This document shows, piece by piece, positions 45,387 through 56,000 of a stretch of DNA of 60,000 nucleotides (its first letter is position 1; the number at the start of each line of letters is the position of its first letter). The position numbers and the translations under genes were made by a program. Origin of the DNA: Apostichopus japonicus (taxonomy: Eukaryota > Echinodermata > Holothuroidea > Aspidochirotida > Stichopodidae); assembly GCF_037975245.1 (NCBI RefSeq), contig NC_092580.1:14919001-14979000 (forward strand), given 5' to 3'. The notes under the pieces were generated by a model that saw only the letters and a program-made list of their open reading frames with translations, searched no databases and was not told where the DNA came from.

Positions 45387-46887
45387 ATGGAGACATTACA
45401 TTGACAGCTTAAGGGGTGGGGATGGAGAGGTTGGGTGTGGGGGGGGGGGAAGGGGAAGAGTTCTTTCTGTGTAAGCAAGCCCAACAAATAATTACAATAC
45501 AAAAATAAGCGAAGTCAAAGCAAACTTTATTTATCCTGTACAACTGGAAATATCTAGAAAGGTTACATTCCCCTCTCTCATATTAAAACCCAGTTTCCTT
45601 AGTCACTTAAGATTTTAATTTTCTCAAGTTTAGAAAATGCCAAAAAAAAAAAAAGAAGAAAATATATGAAACAAAATGTATTTTTCACTTCAAGGTTTTG
45701 GATGATCAACTTCACATTTTTTTTTTTGTGTTTTGTTTTCTTTAAGTGGAATGAAATATTGATCAACAGATAAATAACTCTGAAAGACATCTTTTGTGTC
45801 AAATTCTTATTTACATCAGAAAACAAGGCACAGGAGAATGGACAAATATTTAATTCCCCTCATATTAATAACATGTTGAAGAGATAAGATTTCCTTAAAA
45901 TTGCAGTTAATATGAATCATTTATCTAGCAAACCCATGTAGGTATAGTCTACACACAGCTTCACCATTCAGGGTAATGGAAGAAACATTTATTGATCCAC
46001 TGTAGAAATAGATATCGTAATGTGATCAATAATGAAAATATATTTGTAGTAACTAAGAAACCATTGAGAGACATCACAATGTGTGTGTAAGTCTTACTTA
46101 TATAATGTAACCTAATGTGGTACATTAGTACATATTTACAATATATATATAAAAATTAAACTCAAACACACCCACTGTGTCCAGCATTTAAATTGTTAAT
46201 TATTGGAAATGAAAATATGATCTATGAATGCCATAATCATCAATGTTTGCTGAATATGTCTCAGATGCTACTTTGTTGGTTCAAAATATTTAGTATCCCT
46301 CCACCATTCCTATGTCTTTGCACTAGCAAGAAATTTTGTAAAGGAGAAGAAAGAAAAAAAGAAATCTCAGTTTGATAGTGAAGTAGTAGTTATAGTATGT
46401 CACAGTTAGAAGGTGTATAGTTTTACAATATGAAAAATTAGAAATGCTAATATTTTATCCTAAATAAGGAAGTGTAAGAAGTTATACCTATTTTTTGTGC
46501 ATGAAAAGGAAAATATTGCATTTCAAAGTTGGAAGTCTGTACAACTACACTTAAGTGTGAATAACTCTTTCACAATTTAGCTTGTTCTATCCCCAAAGAG
46601 TTCATTTACCAAAGCAGGGAAAGAGGATTATCTCATCCCCTACCCATCCCAACCCCTCCTCCCAATATAAAGACCCACAAAATAAGTATACATTTCTTGC
46701 TGTATATTTTTAACTTGTTTCTATTTACATTCATTCAAATATATTGATAAATATCTCTGCCAAAAGTTTAAACAGTTTATCAATACAAACACAGTATTTA
46801 CAAAGTTTTCTTCAAGGTGGTTAAAATGGATGGAATAATGTTCAAGGCCTTTGTGAAACATGACTATGTGAAAACAGCTGAGGAATA
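45387..46887 (-). other. Spacer / presumed DNAH12 3' UTR
   Basis: AT-rich with no coding signal. Candidate AATAAA hexamers on the minus strand are at 45988-45993 and 45526-45531; neither can be preferred. A G-rich run lies at 45437-45451. Confidence 0.5.
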
Positions 46888-47078
46888 TTAATCATCCAAC
46901 TGACAGAGGAGAGCCACACCCCTCTTAATCCAATGCTGAACAGGTTGGTCGGTTGGCAGACTGAAGGCCAGGACAAAGTTAGTTGAGTGACCGGTAGTGG
47001 ACAGGGTACCTCGTCTCTCACTTGTCTTATACAGTGGACAGACATAGTCAGGCTTGTCCTTAAAGTCACTCTTTTTCC
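46888..47078 (-). CDS. DNAH12: DNAH12 last exon n (C-terminus)
   Basis: Acceptor CCTTCACAG|GGAAAA; phase 1 in; TAA at 46890-46888. It encodes [20 protein letters not shown] and [15 protein letters not shown]. The QLDD ending matches DNAH12-type dyneins as I remember them. Confidence 0.97.
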
Positions 47079-50000
47079 CTGTGAAGGACAAAAAGCATAA
47101 ATTTCGCTTTGATTCAGGAAAGATGACATCACATTCCCACTTCACCGACATATGCATTTAACAAAAACAAACATATAACATAAAATTAATTTGCAACTAT
47201 TCCAACCACTTCAACAATGTGTGCAAAGGACACACAACACCATCACAAGTAATAGACAAAAGTGAATGTACCATATACACATACAGAGTAAGCAAATTTA
47301 ACATATACACATACACACAGAGGACACATACCATATACATAGTAAATAACCTACCACATGTATCTACATTGTACACAATTATATCAAATACACCTACATG
47401 GTACAAAGCGATACCACATACAACTAGATTGTACACAGTTATACCTTGAATCACACCACATCCACCTACATTGTAGAGAACTTTACCACATGCACCTACC
47501 TAATTGCCTACAACTATACCACATACCAATCTACAGTGTGCACAAACAATGTCACTGAATACATTGAACTGCACCACTGACACCTTCAAACAAGTTCTCC
47601 AAACGTCTCATTCCTAGCATTCAATTGTGTCAGGATGCTGTGAAGTCTGATCACTGCTTGAAACATGATCCAAATTTATCTTTTATTACAGAAAGGAAAC
47701 TTGGCAGAGAGCATTGCAGGAAATTCAACATACCTGGTTTAATCCAAATGATTGGCACAGGATCAAATAGAACCTTGGGCAAAGATTCTCCCAAGATACC
47801 CCTAAAGGGATGAAAATAGGACAGATTTCAAATCTAACACGATTATGAAGACGTAACACAGGAAAGCAAGGATTATTCAAATAACAAGAACAGAGTATTT
47901 TTCACAAGAAAAGGGGAAAACACAGAAGAAGCAAAAAAAAAAAGGGACTTTTGTAATCTTAGAAAGCTGTCATAAATTGATGTATTGGGGCCTGTTGTTT
48001 TGAACTCATCCCCCATATATTAGAGTGTTATCATAGTAGTTTGCAATAATTGCAACACTTCAGATTGGAAGATATTGTTGTCTCCAGAGTTCAATCAAAT
48101 GACAAAATCTAACATATCACAACTCATTCCTCGGTGACACATGACATATCCTACTCACAGTACAGTCCACTTGTGGAGGGGATGTAGAGGGCGACATACT
48201 GAGACATACAAAAATGATTGGCTAAAATTTGACTATTGTGTTGTGATGATTTCAGACATAGTTTACCAAATGCTTCTTTGTCTGTTGACTAGGTGTCTTA
48301 GTTGCTGTTTGTGTTGCATAGGATTTACCATATGTGTGTGTGTGTGTTTGGAAGAGGGGGGGGGGGGGTTGGGGAGAAGCTGGGGAGAGGGGAATATGGA
48401 AGGTCTCTTTTTACTGCAGGGAGGTTAAGTGGTACAGATAATAACATTAACCAATCTTGTGACTATGTGATTTTAGTATGTACCTTTTCAGAGGAGGGGA
48501 TATAAGTTAAGGGGAAGTTTGAGAGGGGGTCCATTTAGTAAATGATGGCTGGGCTCTCCAAAGGCCACACCTTCTGTTTATTTGCAGTGCAAATATACAC
48601 CAGGACTAAGTATATATGTCAAATTTCCTTGAAGGGTGAGAAAGTTCTGTAGTTTTGCAAGAAGACAAAAGAGGACCATCATGTATAGTCCAATCATGTG
48701 CTTATCCATGTTTTTAGTATACAGTAATTTACTGCTTGATATAATTGTACGTTAGCAAATGACACATAAAGTAAAGGACTGGCCAACTACGGACCTCACA
48801 GTAGAAACTGAAACAGTTCCTCAAATACTCCCATTGTTACCATATATTTAACACATGTTAACCTTAAAAACAGGGTATTTACTAGAAGTTGATTTGTGAG
48901 TAATCACATGAACATTTATCTGTTATTAAAAATTTTACATGCAAGTACTCTAAAGATCAGCTCATTCTGGTTTCATTTATTGTAAGTTAACAGAGGGCTA
49001 AACAAAGAGTGAGCGCTTACCTCTTTCTGTCCCACCGGGCACCATCAAGGAACAGCCCATGGATGTAGACTCCATCTTCTGGGGAAGTCTCAATAGTCTC
49101 ACAGGGAAGAACCTAAAAGGACAACAGGCAAACGAGAAGTGATTACCTATGTGGATATCTGTTCAACATAGAAATTCCTTGTCACTGTGTATTGTGACAT
49201 CAAAGTATGGTCATGGATTAAAGGTATCTTACATGGCTACTTAGTTATCACATGGACTATTGAGTATATTTATTTAGTCATTTTGTTGGCAATTAAATTG
49301 CTTTTGATGAATTTCTTTATCTTCCTGATTCTTATACCTAAGTAATATTCTAAATTAGTCTTAAAAAATATGTTTGCACATGATACTACAATCTATCAAT
49401 AAAAAATCTTATTCTGCTTAACTGACCATGTAACTCAAATACAAATATATCAGCTCTTTGCAAGAATTCTTCACGAGAAGTTGTAAAATTGCAAACCTCA
49501 AATTCATAGCCGCATTTATCAATCGGTATGGTATACTTCCGGGCGTAGTTCTGCATGGCGCCAGTCAGGAACGCTTGTGTGAAGAAGAATCCCGAAACCC
49601 AAAAGGAATTTGGTTTGCCATTATCAAACCAGTCCTGAAGGAACTTGAGTCTAGCCAAGAAATCTGTCACATAGCTTCCGAGAGGTTTCAGACTGGGGTA
49701 TGAGGTTTTTGCCCACATGTCTGGAACCTATAAATGCAATTTTGTGAAAACATAAGTGATTTGAATTAAATGGCTTCATGAAGACATTAAAAAGTATGAA
49801 ACGTGAAATACTTTAAAATGCATGCATGCAATGAAATCAAATTAATACTTCAAAATCTTTTCACACTAGTAATTGAAAATATGAGCACTATCTGTCTGCC
49901 TATCTATATTATTCAAACTAAAATGTGACAGAGATGCTAGACCTTAATGTGTGGCATATAGAACTAATTTGTTCTTGTGGTTCTGAAGAAGAATAAATTA

Positions 50001-53000
50001 TTTATTGAATGCAGTTACATTTGTCATAATGGTGCAAAAACTTACTGACAAGCATCAGTGTCTACCTACAAGGGCCAAAACATGACAACTTTACAACCAA
50101 TCATGACACTTGTCAAGGAAGGGGTTGGGAGAGGGGGGGTTGATGGGATGTGGTGGAGAGAGGATTGCCGATGTAGATGGGGGGCAAAGGGGGCCCAAAG
50201 GTAGATGCTTACCTTGCCAATGAGGAGACTGGATGCCACAGATTCTAAGTCAGATGACATCACTACCAGACCTTTGATTGCTTTCTGTAAGTTTTGTAAG
50301 CTAGTTCGGATTGTTATAATTAACCTGTCATAAGAGAAACAGCATGAAAAATTGGTTACTGGTATATGCAGAGGTGAGGGAGGGAGGGGAGAATTAATAT
50401 GCTGCATAATTTGTTTCATTTAATAAACTTGAAAGAAACACTCCATGAATATGGAGCTGTGCACCTAGAGTCCATCTAACAATAAGTAAAGACCCCCCTC
50501 CATGACAAGGAGCTGTGCTGCTAGAGACCATCTAACAATTACTTAATAGAAAGCAAGGCAACTTCATCACGAACAAGTGTTCACTCAATAACAGACTTAA
50601 TAGATGTAGAATTTATTCTGATGACAATATTTGCTACTGAAGTTTAGAGTAATAAATATTTGTCTGTTTCATCTCAGATATCATGCCAAGGTAAATATGC
50701 ATAACATTTCATTCATCAGGTCACAAAGTGCTGAAACTATAGTTTCTAAAAAAAAAAAATTTTAAGACAAAACTTTGCATTTTCTTGTATTTTCTTTTTC
50801 TAACTCCCAAACAAACACAAAGAAAAAGAAGGATAGGAAAACCCATGTAAGCTTTGCAAAGAAGATCACAAATAAAGAAAGAATAAAACAAAGAATGAGA
50901 AATAAAGATAACTTACTTATTGAATCTGCCCATCTCCTGCACCAGTACAGTGTTCATACTCTCATTATAAACCACTGGATACTTCTTCAATCCTTCCTCC
51001 AAGTCAAAGTCTTTAGGCAACTGTGCAAGAGGTAACACATTGATAAATTAAATGTACCAATTAATCAAATGTACCAAAAACCAAATTAATCAAATTAATC
51101 AAATCAGTTGCTGCATGCAAATGCTATTTCTGTACCAAGATAAATGACCTTCCTTGAGTGACATTTCTACGCATCACTGTTACATCAGACGAGAACAAAC
51201 TCAGTTTGGAAACTGATGAAAACTGCTAGGGCCCACAGTAACACAAAGAAAAGTATGAAACCATCTACAAAAGGACATGCAAAGAATTGACCTGCCAAGG
51301 TGTGTTTGCAGTGGTGCTATAGTATCAGAGGCCAAGGGCAGGGTTTCTGTATGAGAGGTACTATGATGTTTACTGTACAAGAGGACTGCATGTGGATAAT
51401 GAAATGACTGTAGGATGGAACAAATTTCAGTTGTGCCAAGTAAAATCCTAATGTCTCTATAAAAGGTGTACTCTTGGTAAATGCATAGAGGAGGTATGTA
51501 TGGCTTGTACATTTATGTAAGGATGTTGTAAACCCATGGAGGAAATCGCCAATGAAATTTCTCAGAAAACACAGAAACAATGTGATTTTCCAGGTACTGA
51601 AGGGAGAAGGGAGAGGAGGAGATGAAGGAACGGGGGGGGGGGGAGGATACACCAATCCTTTCAACCGCATCATCATATCCCATAATCACAGCTGAAATTT
51701 CTACAATGAAGGATACTTAAAGGATATCAACTGGATCTTACTTTTGAGAGGATATCCTGGGCGATATCGTAGAGCACGTCATCTGTCTTCTTTCCTCCAC
51801 CGCCCCCTCCTTTACCCCCCTGGGTCAGGAGGACTGAATCAAACAGCTCCTTGGTTTCTTGCAGAGATTTAGAGATGTCTACGTTCTCATGCATACCAAA
51901 TACTTCTGGTTCCTGATTCAGAGGTAGATTCTGTTGGAAGGAAAACGTGAAAGACAAACCATCAATGCAAAGAAGTTTTTTTTTTGCACCCATAATTTTA
52001 CATATCCACATCATAGACATCTTTGTACTTCTTCTTGTGCTTTGTGCAACCAATTGTCAAATTTTCTATGTTTCCATCATACCTTGTACAGTTTGCAGTT
52101 AACTTGTATGTGTACTAAACATATAGACTTGCAATAGAACCTATGGCAGGATAAATTTGTAGGTAATCATATATCAACCAGGGAATACAAACAATAAAAC
52201 TAAAGTCCCTGATGATATGCAAATGAAAATACAAATCTATCTTCTTCTCTGCTGTTGACCGTATGAGTAATCATATAATTTGTCTATGATATGAAATTGT
52301 TAATTGGTTTTATCAAATGAAATATGCAAAGACACTTTCCCTTTCTTTGTTTCTCATAACATCAATACGATTCAAATAGATATCTTTTTCAAGTGTGTTA
52401 CCCAATTATCCACATCTCCACTCCCGAATATCCATACAAAATGTTTTTGTTTGTGAAAGTTATCTGGAAAAGTTCCTGGAAATTCACTTCCTTTTAGATA
52501 TACTCCTTACACAGTTGAGCCTGACTTTGCCAGTAAGGTGTCCAAGTCGCCAAGTTTGGACAATTTTCTACTTTAAGTACTTTCAATTTATGCTTCAAAA
52601 CCCTGGTACAGACAGTATGAATATCATGTTTCTATATGGTAGAGGTTAGGAACTGTTAAATTGTCCATACTAGTGCTTTGAACCATCACATGAAAGGACA
52701 GTATAGTGTGGTGATAAGCATTTGAAATGTCTCCTGATTGGCTCTCATCATATGAATATGCAACATTCTCTTTCTTGTGTTGATTAAATCTTTTACACTG
52801 TAGCATAACAGAGAATGATGTATTACACAGACCTTAATAAAGTCCACATAGCTATCATAGCTACCCTTGGGAGGCGCGTGATAGACTCCACTTGGAGAAA
52901 ACTTGTACTTTGGATCGGAGACGACGCTAGGTCTGTAGAAGTCTGCTAGAATGGTCAGAAGGCAGCGGCGATCCCGGTCATCTGTGACGCGACCTCCATA

Positions 53001-56000
53001 GTTACATTCTCCAGTCATGTAAGTAATGGCATCGTATGGTACATCATCGTAGTCATTGACAAACATCTAAATATGTAATAAAAGAAAGAAAAAAAAACTA
53101 AATGTGAGTTTTTATAAATATCTGGCATCATAGCTAGCAAGGTTAGGCTGACTTACCATATTAATGTAAAATGCACCAATAACCAAACATTAGACTACTG
53201 GGGATACTTGAATTTAAATATAAAAGTAAGACCCTCTAATTTGATGAAACAATGATCTCTGTGCAAACCAAAAAGTAATACTGGACTACATACCTGGAGC
53301 TGTCTAATGCTGATTCTGAGATCAGACTCATTGAAACCGTAGGCAATATTCCAACCGAGCGGACCAAACTTACGTCTCTCTTGTACCAGGGCATGGAAGA
53401 AACAGAGACCAAATAGGAGCTTCTCCCAGACCTGAGATGGTAAAAGATCAAACACCATCATAAACACATTTTAAAAATATCTCCATATTGCATCAAGGGT
53501 CAGTTAGTTGTTTGTTAAAGGGTGGTAACATTACTGAGATGGTAAAGATCAAACACCATCATAAACACATCATAAATATATCTCCATATTGCATCAAGGG
53601 TCACTTAGCTGTTTGTGAGAGGATGGTAACATTATTTTCCCTGATACTGAAATAAAAACTGTTTCTCAGCTGCAACCCAAGTCCCATTTTTTTCTTCTTC
53701 TCTAGGATACAATTAGATATCTGGTGGATTTCGATGTAGTACGCATATACACTTAGGCACTAGAATATGACTCACTTTGAGGATACCGTTAGATATCTGG
53801 TGGTTTTTGATATAGTACGCATATTCACATAGGCACTAGAAAAAGACTCACTTTGAGGATACCGTTAGATATCAGGTGGTTTATGATATAGTACGCATAT
53901 TCACAAGAATATGGCTCACTTTGAGGATACCTTTAGATATCTGGTGGTTTTTGATATGGTACCCATATGCACATTGGCACTAGAATAAGACTCACCACTT
54001 CTTTACCCTGACAGCCACTGAAGAATTCTGGATCGCTGACTGGATCGCTGATGTAAGACTGAAGTATGTTCATTCTGAGCCCTGTCGGGGGCTCGTTGGT
54101 CATCTTAACACCGTTCTGTAACACAGTCACTGGGAACTGAAATGCAAAGTGGGAACAAAGGTAAATCAAGTCTCCAAGGTAGGTGCCGATTGGAAATCAA
54201 AAGTTACACTTTTCTGGTGCAAAAATTTGTTGGATATGGGTAAGAAGACAAAGCAGCATTTGACAAAAAAATGAAGAATCATATGGACAAGCAACAACAT
54301 AGCAACAACCATTAGTGTACAGGAAAATGCCTGTTTTTTGAAAGGGTTAGCCAATAAAAGATGTATTTTACTGAAGAGCATGCATAATAACACCTTTCCA
54401 AGACTTTTTTACTTTGCATACATCAGAATCTTGGCCATCATGCTTGGGAGTATGTATCAGAATAAGAAAAAAACTATTTTCTTGTATCAGAAGAGAAATG
54501 GAATATTGATCTCAAATTTAACATCTGCTGGCTAGATCTTTTACATGAACACTTTGTACTATTTTTGGACATTTTACGACCAACCGTAACTTGAAATTGT
54601 GACATATTAGGTTTAAGCAAGCTAAGCCCAGTTTTTACCTTGTCAGAGGGGTAACTTGTTAACCAGAGCCTAAATTCAGGATTGACATTCTCTGGTGAGA
54701 ATTCTTCACAGATCTTCTCCAGGCTAGGCATCCATGAGACTGCTAGGTGACAGTTCTGTAGGACCACCCAGCTTCCATTTTGGACGGCCGCAGTGATAAG
54801 CTTAGACGCAACAGGACCCTGGTAGATGGTGGAATGAGAGTATGATATTTTACAGAGAGTGTAAGTGGACATTACAAGTGTAGGTTTAACTTATCATAAA
54901 TAAAAACATTGGCTGATATATTGACTCAGATATAGCACAAAATTTACCTCTTTTCTTATCCTGATCTATAAAACATTTTATGATTTATTTTATTTATGAT
55001 TTTTTTTTATATTTATGATTTATTTATGATTTATGATTATAAAACATTTTATGAATCAAATATGTATAAGGAGAACGACCTTTTCATTCCTTTGTTTTCA
55101 CAGGAGAGACGACAATGATCTCTTGATAAATTAGCTGATTACAATAGATTTACTAATATTAGAACACATTCGCAATATATATCCACCTCCCACCAGATTC
55201 ATCTGAGTTATCAGTTTAACTAACAGTAATCTTGTAAGGAAGTCTCTATTTGTACTTTTCAACTGTTCTCCTGTATGCATACCAGCCTCATGGGATTTTT
55301 ACATCTAAATGGAGCATTTCGGCAATCTAGTTTAGATACCACTGCAACATTGATTATTCATACTCACACACTTAGAGCCCTGTTTATGTATAAGTACTCA
55401 TACCAAGCCCAAAGACAATTCAAAGGCTTGATTGAAAATTAAAACTATATAATTTAATCGATACATATAAACTAATATAAATTTCTGCTTTGGTGCGAAA
55501 TATACTATCTGTCTACCCAAAAGTAATAGACTCGCAATCAGCAGATAATTCAAACACTTGATTAAAATGATATAATTTAAATAATATAAATTAATACTTT
55601 GGGGACGAGATACCCTCTCTGTGTCCCAAAAAGTTATAGATTCCCAATGGTTAAAGTTTTCTCACCTGTCCTTGTCCCAGTGAGATGGCATTAAATTTGT
55701 CACCACTGAAGCCCTTATCATCGGCAAACTTCAACAAGGCGGCCATGGGATCAGCACCAGGGGAGAGGACAAAGATAAGAGGGGCGCAAGCATGAGAATC
55801 GGCGTAACTCTTGGCCAGGTCAAACGGTGGAGGCTGGACAAACTTTTGACCAAGTTTACTGATGACAAAATCGGTGACAAGAGGGCTGACCTGTTTGAGA
55901 CAAACATTGCATAAAAACAAAACAAATATTCAAATGATGATAAGCGTATGCATACGACGTCATAATTGTGTCCTTGAAGCCAACATCCAAGTCTGGATGT

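Larger units (their letters stand above)
47079..49496 (-). other. DNAH12 introns between exons k and n
   Basis: 47079-47733 holds a diverged tandem of about 37-bp units (ACCACATNCACCTACATTGTA type, 47335-47550). 47802-49020 holds a GT-repeat and a G-run at 48332-48375. 49113-49496 shows nothing. Confidence 0.65.
49728..52832 (-). other. DNAH12 introns between exons g and k
   Basis: G-rich runs at 50120-50190 and 51630-51645. A roughly 64-bp imperfect duplication (GGAGCTGTGC...CTAGAG...CCATCTAACAAT) lies at 50452-50540. Short AATCAAAT repeats at 51055-51105. Nothing coding beyond the listed exons. Confidence 0.6.
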
